DNA of 62,483 bases from Alloscardovia venturai (GCF_042676605.1 NZ_JBHTHQ010000016.1:1-62483), one strand, 5' to 3'; counted from the first letter of the stretch, positions 7,543 through 17,473 are shown. The notes: generated from the sequence alone by a model not told the origin. Program-made: numbers and translations.

Positions 7543-9918
7543 TCACATAAAAATTGGAGAAAGCTCAGCATCCATTACCACTCCGTAATGTTCATTGTAG
7601 TAGTCCTTTGATAACGCGTATACATCAAGCTCATCATCGACTTTATAAATTGCATTATTTGCTGATAGTTTCTGATATTCTTTGTCGAAAAGAGAAACGG
7701 TATAGTCCTGCAATTTCTGTAGTCGCTTATATTGAGATGGAGAATGATCCTCACACAATTCACTAAGAAGCACATCCGATTGTCCATAAGGCACCACAAC
7801 ATTAAGCTGCACACGAGGAATGACATGAAAATTATCACTCACAGTCTTAAACGCTTGAGCACAGACATGCGGGTATTCTCTTTTCATTTTTCTTTCCATT
7901 CTATTGAAGTAGCGACATCTATCTCTTTTATTAAAAGACAGCAGATTATACGCATATATGCTATCGGTGCTATCGCAAAGTGGATAATCCATAACGCTAC
8001 TCGCTTCAGATGGTTGTAACCGTTCCAAGAATCGTTCATAATACTCATGAAGAAGATGCTCTGACAGCAAATCTTCGTGAGGATATTCCCGTATAAGCTG
8101 ATCAGTTATTTCCTTGCCATAGGCAATGTCTTTTAACCCGTCTATTCCCCTTTCATCTTTCATAGGGAACACATACACACTCTTTGGCTCAGCAGACTCA
8201 CCATTACGATTGCATCTACCAGCAGCCTGCATAATGCTATCAAGCCCAGCCATAGCTCGAATCACACATGGGAAAGACAGGTCTACCCCAGCTTCGATAA
8301 GCTGCGTACTTACACAAATTAATGGTCCATGCTGTCTACTTTCCAGGGTCTCTTGAATTTGTTTGAGGCAATCTTTTCTATGTTTACCACACATAGACGT
8401 ACTCAAATGAACTAACTCAAAATCATTATTCGTATTACGCCGCTCAAGAATCTGATAAATCTCACACGCTTTTGACCTCAAATTAACGATAACAAGGCAT
8501 CCGCCATTTTCTTGAGCTTTTTCAAAGGCAAAATCAGCAAACTCTTCACTAGACTTTTCAACAGAAGAAACAAGAGCTTTCGTTCTCTTAAACGGTTTTA
8601 AATCGTAAGAAGTAAGCTTAACTAAATCTGGATGTGCAGAAAGAAGCAAATTATTTCTATGCGTTTTTTCTAGTAATGGTTGCGTTGCAGAACACAAAAC
8701 AATTGTTGAGTGAAGTACATTAGAGAGAAAACTTACCACTTCGTTGAAAAGATTTATTGTGTTTGTTGGCAAAGCTTGTATTTCATCAAAGATAATGACG
8801 CTGTCTGCCATATTATGGAACTTACGAAGTTTTGTCCCTCGCGATGACATAGCAGTTTCAAGAAACTGAACCATAGTGGTTACAATGATTGGACTATCCC
8901 AACGCTCAGCTGCAAGACGCCTTTTCTGCTCTTCTTTCCCGCTTAAATCATCATCACTCACGCTTGAATAATGTTCAAGCAGAGTATCCTCACCGTCCCT
9001 GATATCCAAGACATCTCGAAAAACTTGAGAAGTTTGGCTCGTAATAGACAAATACGGAATGACATAGATAATATGCTTCTTTTTGTGTTTCAATGCGTGA
9101 CGAAGTGCAAAATTCAAAGAAGCTAATGTCTTTCCACCACCAGTTGGGACTGAAAGTTTATAAATTCCCGTTTCTCTATCACTTGCTTGTGCACATTGCT
9201 CAAACACGTTATTTCTAACATTATTAATCGGCAATTCTTGCTGATGAGAGCGGACAAACTTATCCATACTCTTTTCAAAGCGTGTTAGAAATACATTCCA
9301 ATCCAGCTCTCGAGGCAAATATTCCTTTTTTTCAGCAAAATTGCCGGCGTCAAGCCTATCCGCATCTACTAATCGCGAAAATACATATTTTGCAAAAAGA
9401 CCGATAAAGAAAAATCTGCTATTCGGATTTTTTATCTCTTTAAGCTGCTGCAGAAAATTATCCACATCTGTATTACCCGCTTGAAAATTATCACTTATCT
9501 GTAAATCTAATTCTCCAATTTTCTCTTTAATTTCTTCATAAGAATAATCTACTTTAGCTTTATTTTCTGCAGAAAAATCGTCGAAGAATGTTGATATCCC
9601 GTTTATGCTACTACCACTTATGCAATCCGGCAAATCACCGTGATGCTTAGAAATAGTAAGCTCTAGAATTTCCTTCGTAAGCGTATTAGATGTCACTTCA
9701 GAAATATCATCAATCAGGAATGCACCCTGCTTCGCGTGAACTACAGAACCACGCTTACCATTATCCGACATCAAGTATTTTTGAAAAGCCTCTGCTGATT
9801 TCCCTACATCATGCATAATCCCAGCAATGTAGGCAACCGACGAAAATTCTGATTCGAATGATTTCGCGAGTTCAGCAGTATTATGCAAATGGGTATAAAG
9901 CGTCTGGGTATTACCCAT
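7543..9918 (-). CDS. cas3: Cas3, HD nuclease-helicase
   Basis: Cas3 unwinds and degrades target DNA after Cascade binding. From the ATG at 9918, with AAAGGAT four bases upstream, it is 791 residues. An upstream ATG at 10008 would add 30 hydrophobic residues with no homologue-like features. HD-domain residues appear near the start (H-L-H-N-T, then M-H-D-V-G-K at about 35-40) and in K-H-H-G-D. The helicase has Walker A P-T-G-G-G-K-T (about 258-264), Walker B D-E-I-Q (about 378-381), and Q-A-A-G-R-C-N-R-N-G near residue 600. It is the first gene of the operon. All motifs are intact. Confidence 0.96.
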   Translation of the reverse strand: MGNTQTLYTHLHNTAELAKSFESEFSSVAYIAGIMHDVGKSAEAFQKYLMSDNGKRGSVVHAKQGAFLIDDISEVTSNTLTKEILELTISKHHGDLPDCISGSSINGISTFFDDFSAENKAKVDYSYEEIKEKIGELDLQISDNFQAGNTDVDNFLQQLKEIKNPNSRFFFIGLFAKYVFSRLVDADRLDAGNFAEKKEYLPRELDWNVFLTRFEKSMDKFVRSHQQELPINNVRNNVFEQCAQASDRETGIYKLSVPTGGGKTLASLNFALRHALKHKKKHIIYVIPYLSITSQTSQVFRDVLDIRDGEDTLLEHYSSVSDDDLSGKEEQKRRLAAERWDSPIIVTTMVQFLETAMSSRGTKLRKFHNMADSVIIFDEIQALPTNTINLFNEVVSFLSNVLHSTIVLCSATQPLLEKTHRNNLLLSAHPDLVKLTSYDLKPFKRTKALVSSVEKSSEEFADFAFEKAQENGGCLVIVNLRSKACEIYQILERRNTNNDFELVHLSTSMCGKHRKDCLKQIQETLESRQHGPLICVSTQLIEAGVDLSFPCVIRAMAGLDSIMQAAGRCNRNGESAEPKSVYVFPMKDERGIDGLKDIAYGKEITDQLIREYPHEDLLSEHLLHEYYERFLERLQPSEASSVMDYPLCDSTDSIYAYNLLSFNKRDRCRYFNRMERKMKREYPHVCAQAFKTVSDNFHVIPRVQLNVVVPYGQSDVLLSELCEDHSPSQYKRLQKLQDYTVSLFDKEYQKLSANNAIYKVDDELDVYALSKDYYNEHYGVVMDAELSPIFM

Positions 9919-10269
9919 ACTATCCTTTCGCGCAAATAGCACCACTGTAAATACCCCCATTCCAAAACAGAACTTATACGCTTTCACAGCTACTTTAATA
10001 GCAAACATGGTTTACGACAAGTTCTATTAAAAAGTTAGAATCTTTACCTGTTTTGTTGGTTTAGTTGTTACGTTTTGGCGTGAGAAACGGGTTGCTGATT
10101 TTCCTGTGGTGGCTACTATGTTATGAGCTGGAGGATAGATTGCAGTGACCTATATTTGGGTTTATCGTATCTGAGGCTGCTCATGTACGGGTATTCATTT
10201 TCTGGTATTTCTATTATTGAGGTTAGTTGTTTTACCTCATTGTTCTTGTCTTACTGTTTATCGTGTCCA
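9919..10269. other. Region upstream of cas3
   Basis: No gene is seen here. The part near cas3 should hold the cas operon promoter on the minus strand, but I cannot assign boxes with confidence. Towards 10200 the sequence becomes T/G-rich on the plus strand and grades into the IS30 relic, so it may contain the degraded 5' part of that element. Confidence 0.4.
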
Positions 10270-11115
10270 ACACTGGATAGATAAAGGGAAATAGTATTAC
10301 TGATTGGGTGCAGTATTGTTTTACCGTGAGGAAGTATCGTGGTAGACACTGTATTGCTCTGTCTGGTGAGTGTATTGTGTTTGGTTAAACGGTTACTCGC
10401 ATACGGGTATAGTCCACGTGTTTAGCTTATACGCAGGATATTGATTGTAGTGCGCGCACTCTTGTACAGGCTCGCAGAGCGAAAAGTCTTGCCTATTACA
10501 TTGCTTTTCGTGGAAAGGTAAACGGTGAAAAGAACCATACACAGTGAGAAGTGAGGACGAATACGAGGAGCCGTGTCTATACACGAGCGTTCTCATGTCT
10601 TTCTCACTATCAGTTTGGGCGTTGGGAAGGGGACACTATTTTGTGGGTAAGGGGAAGACAAAACTGTGTTGTTACTTTTAGTTGAGTGGGTTAGTAAGCA
10701 TCATCGTGACTCGTCCCACACAATGTCATAAACCACATGATATAGAAGAATCTTTTTACGTATGTGGCTTATACAGTAGCCTGTGAACGCAGTAAAATCT
10801 TATAACCTTCGACAGGGGTTTAGAGTTTGCCAAATGGAATCAAGCCATACAAGACACTTCTACGACTACGAGTGTTTTTCGCTGACCCTAGAAGCCTTTA
10901 GTCAGCACGGGTTAAACGAAAACAGTAACGGGTTACTACCTCGTAGTGGTCTACCCCTAAGCTTCGACCTTTAACACTGTAACATCTGAATATATACGCT
11001 ATGGTACTGTCAAAACGGGAATAATATTCCACGCAAGAGCCTCAACTATACAACACCACAAAACACTCACAACTCATATACAGCCCAACCACAACAATAA
11101 AAAGACAAAACAAGA
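10270..11115 (+). mobile_element. Decayed IS30-family transposase
   Basis: Broken plus-strand reading frames resemble IS30 transposases in order. A stretch near 10600-10680 reads F-G-R-W-E-G-D-T-I-L and then N-C-V-V-T, the family's G-H-W-E-G-D-T region. Around 10910-10960 comes H-G-L-N-E-N-S-N-G-L-L-P, matching the usual Q-R-G-L-N-E-N-T-N-G-L-L. Near 11030-11060 is N-I-P-R-K-S-L-N-Y-T-T-P, the C-terminal signature. Stops and frameshifts interrupt all of it, so it is dead. The last part is alignable by eye with positions 1-107. The 5' limit is uncertain. Confidence 0.75.
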
Positions 11116-11184
11116 TGCTGTATCTTTTTATCGAGCAAATAATTCTTCCTAAATAAGAAATTCCTCTGTGCAACTTTGATAGGA

Positions 11185-11846
11185 GCAGTGTTAAAACTCA
11201 TGAAGGTCATGCATCTTAAAACTTAAGACACGTGCCCAAGCGTAAGTATTCATCATAATCGAGGAACCTTAAGTAAAATAGCCAGCAACATTCTCGACCG
11301 TCAGTTTAAAGTTGATCATCCTAATAAGGTTTGGGTTAGTGATGTAAGCGAGTTTAGAATTGGAGACAAGAAACTATATCTATCTCCAATCATGGATCTG
11401 TATAATCACAAGATCACCCCGTACTCCCTCTCGCCCCGTCCAACCACGAATTTTACGAACGAGAGTCTCCAGAAAGCTTTTAATACTGAGCAACCTGAGC
11501 CTGGTATCCTCATACATACTAATCAAGGCTTCCAATACCAACACTAGTCCTGGAAGAAAATACTGAGCAAGAATAGTACTATTCAGTCAATGAGTCGTAA
11601 AGGAAACTACTAGGACAACAGTGTCACGGAAAACTTCTTCAGACTACTAAAAACTGAAACGTTTTACGGGAAACACGTTTACACGTATTCACAAGATTGC
11701 TAGCCAAGTAAAACAATATATCAATTGGTATAACACAAAAAAGATTCAAGAACGACTTGAGGGTATAAGCCCAATAAAATACCAAACCCATACCCTCAAA
11801 GCCAACCCATAAAACTAAACCAGTCCAACTTCCACAAACCAGTTCA
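11185..11846 (+). mobile_element. Decayed IS3-family (IS150-type) orfB and right end
   Basis: The plus strand encodes a broken rve integrase. It reads F-K-V-D-H-P-N-K-V-W-V-S-D-V-S-E-F near 11300, L-Y-L-S-P-I-M-D-L-Y-N-H-K near 11385, H-T-N-Q-G-F-Q-Y-Q-H, S-M-S-R-K-G-N-Y and E-N-F-F-R-L-L-K-T-E-T-F-Y-G, ending near E-G-I-S-P-I-K-Y. Several stops and shifts are present. After the coding end, 11821-11846 (CCAGTCCAACTT, then CAGTTCA) looks like an IS150-type right terminal repeat. No matching left end is visible, so the copy is truncated on the IS30 side. It ends about 40 bp from the ileS stop. Confidence 0.8.
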
Positions 11847-11887
11847 AAGCAGTGCAGAGGAATTTCTCGCTAGAACAATAAGCACTT

Positions 11888-14800
11888 TTAAGCCTTTGCT
11901 ACCTCAATCTGGAGCTCATCTACATCAGCAGACCTTACAGTGTAATTTACCGCCAAGGTCTCCGTAGAAATTAAGTCAGCAAACTGTTCAAGCTTTGCAG
12001 CATCCTCAGCAGGTGCAGTCAAGGTCAAGTTAATGCGATCTGCGATGTCAAAGTTTGCTGTCTTGCGCGCATCCTGAACGGCACGTATAGCATCGCGAGC
12101 GTATCCTTCAGCAAGTAAATCATCATTAAGCTCAGTATCGAGGAGCACAAAACCACCCGTTGGTAGTGCACACGATACAGAGTTCTCTGCAGATTCATTT
12201 TCGCCAGCTGCTTCCACGCGAGAAATTAGCTCATACTCACCCTCAGCGAGCGCAATGCCTCCTTCGACGTTGTCAGCATCGACGATTGGCAGACCATCTT
12301 CATCTACATGCCATGCGCCAGACTTAGAAGCACGAATGGCGAATTGGACCTGCTTACCCAAGCGTGGACCAGCTGCACGAGCATTTACGCGAAGCTCGTT
12401 TACTACCTTCAAGCCATGCTCGCTCGCATCTTCGAGTGTGGTGTACTGGATGCTCTTCACATTAAGCTCAGACTTCATCAGGTCTTCGTACTTGCGAACA
12501 GCCTTCACATTCTCAGCGACAACCGTCAACTGAGCAAGTGGCTGGCGCACGCGAATCTTTTCTGACTTACGCAGGCTGAGAGTGCTAGAGACAATTTCAC
12601 GAACCTTATCCATAGTATGTACAAGTTCATCATCAGCTTTAAGCACGTCGCCGATGTTTGTCGACTTTCCACTTTCAGCATCTGTCAAGAATGGCCAATC
12701 AGCCAAATGCACAGACTCTCCGCCCGTAAGTCCACGCCATACGGTTTCAGCTTCCATTGGAGCGAGCGGCGCCATTACACGAGTGAGCACTTCCAAGGCG
12801 GTATACAGAGTATTGAAAGCGTTCTCATCCTCATTCCAGAAACGATCACGCGTATTACGTACATACCAGTTAGTGAGCACATCAAGATAATCTTCTACTG
12901 CAGCGCACGCATCAGCAATCGCGTACTCACTCAACGACTTCTCTACCGTCTCTACAAGAGTACGTGTACGAGCGAGCAAGTAGCGATCCATATGCGCAAG
13001 GTCATGTACCTCATCAGCATGCAGAGAACGCGCGTCATACCCCGCGCCATTGTTTGCAGCATTTGCATACAAGGTATAGAAGTAATACGTCGACCACAAA
13101 GGAAGCATAACCTGTCGAACGGTGTCGCGAATGCCATCCGCAGTCACGATCAGGTTCCCGCCACGCAAAATTGGTGATGACATGAGGAACCAACGCATGG
13201 CATCTGAGCCATACTCATTGAAGACGCCATTGACATCTGGATAGTTATGCAAGTGCTTAGACATCTTCTGCCCATCGTCTCCAAGGACGATGCCGTGGCA
13301 CATGACATTCTTAAATGGTGCCTTATCGAAAAGTGCACCATTCATGACGAGCATGACGTAGAACCATCCACGAGTCTGACCAATGTACTCTACGACGAAG
13401 TCAGATGGCATGTGCTGCTCGAAGTAATCCTTGTTTTCGAAAGGATAATGGAACTGCGCAAACGGCATAGAACCAGATTCGAACCAGCAGTCAAGCACAT
13501 CTGGGATGCGATGCATCATTGACTTACCCGTAGGATCGGCAGGATTTGGACGAGTCAGCTCATCAATCCATGGACGGTGCAGGTTAATATTTCCCTCATC
13601 ATCCTTTGGGTAGTCGCCAAAGTCGCGCTTGAGCTCCTCCAAGGAACCATACACATCAATATGCGGATACTTAGGATCGTCAGACACCCATACAGGAATC
13701 GGGCTTCCCCAGTAGCGATTACGTGAAATGGACCAGTCACGAGCATTTGCCAGCCACTTACCGAACTGACCGTCCTTCACATTATCTGGAATCCAGTTAA
13801 TTCCTTTGTTGAGCTCAATGAGGCGATCCTTGACCTTCGTGACGCTGACAAACCATGACGATACTGGCTTATAAATCAGTGGATTTCCGCAACGCCAGCA
13901 ATGAGGATAGCTGTGCACATGAGACTTTTCCTGAACGATGAAAGCGCGACGGTCTTCTGGAACGCGCTCAAGAGGGCCAGTACCCTTACGCAAATCATCT
14001 GTAATCGGTTTATTTGATTCAAAGGCTTGCAATCCCTCATATTCTGGGATGATGTTCATGAACTTTGCATGCTCATCCAAATAATCGAGCGTGCGCACCT
14101 GATGAGCATTCAAAGTATTGATATCATCTTCGCCGTATACAGCCTGATGCACTAAACCTGTACCTTCGGTAGTGGCGACATAATCTGCAGCGTAAATAGT
14201 GAAAGCGTTTCCATCCTCGTTTGGCTTGCCTTCAGGATCAGTCAAGTGACCGTCTTCAAAGAAATCAAAAGCTGGATAGTAACGGCGCCCTACAAGTTCA
14301 GCACCCTTAAGCTCCTTGACAATCTTATAACCTTCGCCAAGTTGTTTAGTGAAGTTCTCTACCAAGTCCTTTGCAAAGTACAGTTTCTTTCCAGCAAACT
14401 GACCTTCAACTGGCTCTACGAGCACATAGTCGATGTCGCTTCCTACGACGATAGCCATATTGCCTGGAATAGTCCATGGAGTCGTGGTCCAGATGACAGC
14501 GTATGCATCTTCATCACGCATCTTCATCGCAACAGATAACGTATTATCCGTGCGATCCTGATAAACGTCTGCATCCATACGAAGTTCGTGCGCAGACAGC
14601 GGGGTCTCGTCCTTCCAACAGTAAGGAAGAACGCGATACCCTTGATATGCAAGACCGCGATCGTAAAGCTGCTTAAAAGCCCAGATGACAGACTCCATGT
14701 AGGAGGTGTTGTACGTCTTGTATCCTCCATCGAAATCAACCCAGCGAGCTTGACGATGAATGTAATCCTTCCACTCCTGAGTGTATTTCATGACAGAGCG

Positions 14801-15211
14801 ACGGCATGCTTCGTTGAATGCTTTCAAGCCCATCTCATCAATCTGAGATTTATTGGTAATGCCGAGCTCTTTTTCTGCTTCAAGCTCTGCTGGGAGGCCG
14901 TGTGTGTCCCAACCGAAGACACGATTAACCTTCTTGCCCTTCATCGTCTGGAAACGAGGAATAACGTCCTTAGCATAACCCGTAAGCAGATGACCATAAT
15001 GTGGCAGACCGTTTGCAAAAGGAGGACCGTCAAAGAAGACAAACTCATCATTTGCGTTGCCGGAATCACGCTGTGCAATAGAACGCTTAAATGTATCATC
15101 CACGTCCCAATACTTGAGTACTGACTCTTCCATCGATGGGAAATTTGGGCTTGGAGTAACTGTCTCGAACTGCTTATCAGTTACTGCCTTTGGATATACG
15201 CTATTTTTCAT
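11888..15211 (-). CDS. ileS: Isoleucyl-tRNA synthetase, eukaryote-like type
   Basis: A 1107-residue class I synthetase charging tRNA-Ile. The HIGH-type motif is H-Y-G-H (in G-L-P-H-Y-G-H-L-L-T-G-Y) and the KMSKS-type motif is K-M-S-K-H (in D-G-Q-K-M-S-K-H-L-H-N-Y-P-D). The length and these variants fit the eukaryote-like, type 2 IleRS group. Members of that group tend to be naturally insensitive to mupirocin, as reported for bifidobacteria. The central editing domain and anticodon-binding region are present. GAGGAG lies eight bases before the ATG and is predicted to be masked by the T-box leader. The gene stands alone, with a GNAT gene upstream. Confidence 0.97.
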   Translation of the reverse strand: MKNSVYPKAVTDKQFETVTPSPNFPSMEESVLKYWDVDDTFKRSIAQRDSGNANDEFVFFDGPPFANGLPHYGHLLTGYAKDVIPRFQTMKGKKVNRVFGWDTHGLPAELEAEKELGITNKSQIDEMGLKAFNEACRRSVMKYTQEWKDYIHRQARWVDFDGGYKTYNTSYMESVIWAFKQLYDRGLAYQGYRVLPYCWKDETPLSAHELRMDADVYQDRTDNTLSVAMKMRDEDAYAVIWTTTPWTIPGNMAIVVGSDIDYVLVEPVEGQFAGKKLYFAKDLVENFTKQLGEGYKIVKELKGAELVGRRYYPAFDFFEDGHLTDPEGKPNEDGNAFTIYAADYVATTEGTGLVHQAVYGEDDINTLNAHQVRTLDYLDEHAKFMNIIPEYEGLQAFESNKPITDDLRKGTGPLERVPEDRRAFIVQEKSHVHSYPHCWRCGNPLIYKPVSSWFVSVTKVKDRLIELNKGINWIPDNVKDGQFGKWLANARDWSISRNRYWGSPIPVWVSDDPKYPHIDVYGSLEELKRDFGDYPKDDEGNINLHRPWIDELTRPNPADPTGKSMMHRIPDVLDCWFESGSMPFAQFHYPFENKDYFEQHMPSDFVVEYIGQTRGWFYVMLVMNGALFDKAPFKNVMCHGIVLGDDGQKMSKHLHNYPDVNGVFNEYGSDAMRWFLMSSPILRGGNLIVTADGIRDTVRQVMLPLWSTYYFYTLYANAANNGAGYDARSLHADEVHDLAHMDRYLLARTRTLVETVEKSLSEYAIADACAAVEDYLDVLTNWYVRNTRDRFWNEDENAFNTLYTALEVLTRVMAPLAPMEAETVWRGLTGGESVHLADWPFLTDAESGKSTNIGDVLKADDELVHTMDKVREIVSSTLSLRKSEKIRVRQPLAQLTVVAENVKAVRKYEDLMKSELNVKSIQYTTLEDASEHGLKVVNELRVNARAAGPRLGKQVQFAIRASKSGAWHVDEDGLPIVDADNVEGGIALAEGEYELISRVEAAGENESAENSVSCALPTGGFVLLDTELNDDLLAEGYARDAIRAVQDARKTANFDIADRINLTLTAPAEDAAKLEQFADLISTETLAVNYTVRSADVDELQIEVAKA

Positions 15212-15470
15212 GCGCCATACTCCTCATAGCCTAGTTATGTGCATTTGGCTTGAGGACGACGCTGACTCGCTAGCGCCTTAAGAAAAATCTCAGCGCTTGC
15301 GAGCGCGGCACCGCGGTACCACCTCGATTGCGTTGCATTTCGAGACAAACACAACGCCTCTTGTTCAGAATCCGGTCTGCTCCGTCGGTTCTACTAAGTC
15401 TCTGCGAGATTTCTCGCAACCAACCGTTCTTCCGAAGACTCCCCGCTGATAACGGATCATGGTCTACTGA
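15212..15470 (-). promoter_or_regulatory. T-box leader of ileS, translational type
   Basis: On the minus strand the leader has the T-box core GAGGTGGTACCGCGG (plus positions about 15312-15326). Its UGGU can pair with the ACCA end of uncharged tRNA-Ile. Upstream lies a short stem I region (about 15400-15460) containing GTTATCAGCGGGGAGTC, which carries an ATC triplet that could be the specifier; this assignment is tentative. No U-tract terminator precedes ileS. Instead TCCTCA (sense; plus 15251-15256) is complementary to TGAGGA in the ribosome site (plus 15221-15226), so a sequestering hairpin is expected. This matches the ultrashort-stem-I, translation-controlling T-boxes of actinobacterial ileS genes. 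Confidence 0.88.
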
Positions 15471-16063
15471 TTCTCTGTCAGTTTCTGATAGTGTATCCTA
15501 GCAATCTCGACAGACTTTATAAGGTCTGTAATGAGACCCTCATAACACTGCCTCGTTGGCTCTATAGGATCGTGGTCGAGAGTGACCGTTCCGCTCAAAG
15601 TCATACCTGCGCGCTCAATAGCATGCTGCATGCGAATATTCTTCTTATGTGTATCGATACGCACACACGAGTATCCGAGCCTTTTCATCTCATAAAAAAG
15701 CTGCAAGAATAGTTCATCAATGACTCGCCGCCCTCTCAACTCAGCACTCACAGCCACACGATGGATAACCGCATACCGCCCATATTTCTCAAGTGGATAC
15801 TGCCATTGCCCTTCGATGAGATTGCTATACCCGGCCTCTTCCCCATCAGCAATCATTGCCGTAGCTACGACAGTATCGTCATATGTCAGCACAAAACTTG
15901 CATCGGCATCAATATCAGCGATAAATGTATATTCATTAGGATAGCCATCCTGCCATTGCGACGACCCGTCAGCCTTGAGCAAAGCTTTCGCCTCGTTTAC
16001 AATTGTCATAATTGCAGGAAGATCAGCGCGACGGGCTTTACGAAAAGCAATATTGCGATACAT
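15464..16063 (-). CDS. GNAT-family N-acetyltransferase
   Basis: A 199-residue GCN5-related acetyltransferase. The N-terminal strand I-A-F-R-K-A-R-R-A-D-L-P-A-I is typical. The acetyl-CoA-binding part is around residues 100-125 (I-H-R-V-A-V-S, then E-L-R-G-R-R-V-I-D-E-L-F), and the late strand-helix part reads V-R-I-D-T-H-K-K-N-I-R-M-Q. The substrate cannot be told; similar proteins are often annotated only as acetyltransferases. It is read divergently from xseA. Its 3' end touches the start of the ileS T-box region. Confidence 0.85.
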   Translation of the reverse strand: MYRNIAFRKARRADLPAIMTIVNEAKALLKADGSSQWQDGYPNEYTFIADIDADASFVLTYDDTVVATAMIADGEEAGYSNLIEGQWQYPLEKYGRYAVIHRVAVSAELRGRRVIDELFLQLFYEMKRLGYSCVRIDTHKKNIRMQHAIERAGMTLSGTVTLDHDPIEPTRQCYEGLITDLIKSVEIARIHYQKLTENQ

Positions 16064-16168
16064 CTCTACCTCTTTTCGTTAATGCACATATCATGCGCCG
16101 TACATTCGCATACCAAAAATTTATATCGCGACTTATATTACATCGCATCATTTGCTTATGCTTGGAGT

Positions 16169-17443
16169 ATGTCAGATTTATTCACTCAGCTCGATGCTTC
16201 CACTGAGTCAAAGCCACTTCCTGTAAGGGTCAGCGATACGACGCAGGATAATCCGTGGCCAGTCGCCATGCTCTCTGAAAAGTTCGCAAGTGTCGTAAAC
16301 TCTTGGCCTGCTGCTTGGGTCACCGGTCAGATTCAGCAGATTAATGCACGCCGTCCCGGTCAAGTGTATATGACTATTCGCGATAATAACCCAGCAGTGA
16401 ATGTGCAGATGGACTGTGTTTTCTTCGGTCCTCCTGCCTACGAAGCAGCAAAATACTCGCAAGGCGATCTCGTCGTACTTCACGGTAAGGCAAACATCTA
16501 TCAAGCACGCACATCCTTAAGCTTCCGCGCAGACCAGATACACCACGTAGGTACCGGCGGCATTAAAGAGCAAATCGAAATGCTACGCAAGAAGCTTAAG
16601 GGTGAGGGACTCTTTGACACAGAGCGCAAAATTGAGCTTCCTCATTTCCCTCATAAGATTGGTTTAGTAGTAGCTCCAGGAGCGCGTGCAGAGGGGGACG
16701 TGATAACGAACGCTCGCCTACGCTGGCCGAGTATGGAGTTCGCAGTCAAACACGTTCATGTGCAAGGACCTTCGTGCCCACCAGAAGTTGTGAGAGCCAT
16801 CGCAGAGCTTGATGCAGATACAACAGTAGATGTCATCATCGTGGCACGTGGTGGAGGCGCTTTCGAAGATTTAATTGGTTTTTCTGATGAAAGTGTAGTT
16901 CGCGCCGTTGCCGCTGCTACTACTCCTGTCGTCTCTGCCATTGGTCATGAAGATGACTGGACACTCATCGACCTCGTAGCTGATCTTCGGGCTTCTACAC
17001 CGACAGATGCTGCAAAACGGGTAGTTCCTGATGTACGCGAGGAGCTTGATTTAGTAGCACAGACACGCGCACGTATGATGGAGTCTTTGACGCGTAAAGT
17101 AGAAGTAGAACGTCAAAGGCTAGCAGCATACGCAAATCGCCCAAGTCTCACCCATCCACAAACCATCATTGATAAGCCACTGCAATTTGTCCGCGACGCT
17201 CGCATGCGTATGAATACCGCGATGAATTTCACAATTGCTGATGCCTCTAGCTCTATCGAAAAATTGCATGCTACGCTGACTGCACTCAGCCCTCAGTCCA
17301 CACTCGATCGTGGATATGCAGTAGTGCAGAATGCAAACGGCACTGTAGTCGATACCGCATCGGCTCTCCACCACGCAGATACAGTCACTGTGACACTGAA
17401 AACCGGTAAAATTGATGCAGCCGTGACAGCGGTGCACGAATAG
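16169..17443 (+). CDS. xseA: Exodeoxyribonuclease VII large subunit
   Basis: A 424-residue XseA. It begins with an OB-fold (about residues 25-110: W-V-T-G-Q-I-Q-Q-I-N, then D-C-V-F-F-G), followed by the catalytic region with G-L-V-V-A-P-G-A, A-R-G-G-G-A-F-E-D-L, and S-A-I-G-H-E-D-D. The C-terminal helical part ends with L-D-R-G-Y-A-V-V. With XseB it degrades single-stranded DNA to oligonucleotides. The frame is open 136 codons further upstream over the divergent GNAT gene, but similarity starts at M-S-D-L-F-T. No good ribosome site precedes this ATG, so a leaderless message is possible. xseB follows 30 nt later. Confidence 0.95.
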   Translation: MSDLFTQLDASTESKPLPVRVSDTTQDNPWPVAMLSEKFASVVNSWPAAWVTGQIQQINARRPGQVYMTIRDNNPAVNVQMDCVFFGPPAYEAAKYSQGDLVVLHGKANIYQARTSLSFRADQIHHVGTGGIKEQIEMLRKKLKGEGLFDTERKIELPHFPHKIGLVVAPGARAEGDVITNARLRWPSMEFAVKHVHVQGPSCPPEVVRAIAELDADTTVDVIIVARGGGAFEDLIGFSDESVVRAVAAATTPVVSAIGHEDDWTLIDLVADLRASTPTDAAKRVVPDVREELDLVAQTRARMMESLTRKVEVERQRLAAYANRPSLTHPQTIIDKPLQFVRDARMRMNTAMNFTIADASSSIEKLHATLTALSPQSTLDRGYAVVQNANGTVVDTASALHHADTVTVTLKTGKIDAAVTAVHE

Positions 17444-17473
17444 ATAATAAGGAAAAATTTCAAGGGAGATATC

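Noticed and set aside
9919..10008. Thirty extra hydrophobic residues at the Cas3 start as a signal or anchor
   Set aside because: The ATG at 9918 has a good ribosome site and the usual HD-domain start; Cas3 is cytoplasmic.
10783..10974. A separate 63-residue gene after the cas operon
   Set aside because: Its residues match the C-terminal part of IS30 transposases, so it is a piece of the relic.
11360..11566. A separate 68-residue gene
   Set aside because: It is a fragment out of step with the IS3 integrase remains.
11888..15211. ileS as an acquired mupirocin-resistance gene
   Set aside because: It carries a typical actinobacterial T-box and appears to be the resident copy; the IS relics beside it do not enclose it.
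15761..16168. A longer XseA with 136 extra N-terminal residues
   Set aside because: The stretch is antisense to the GNAT gene and has no similarity to XseA; the family start is at 16169.
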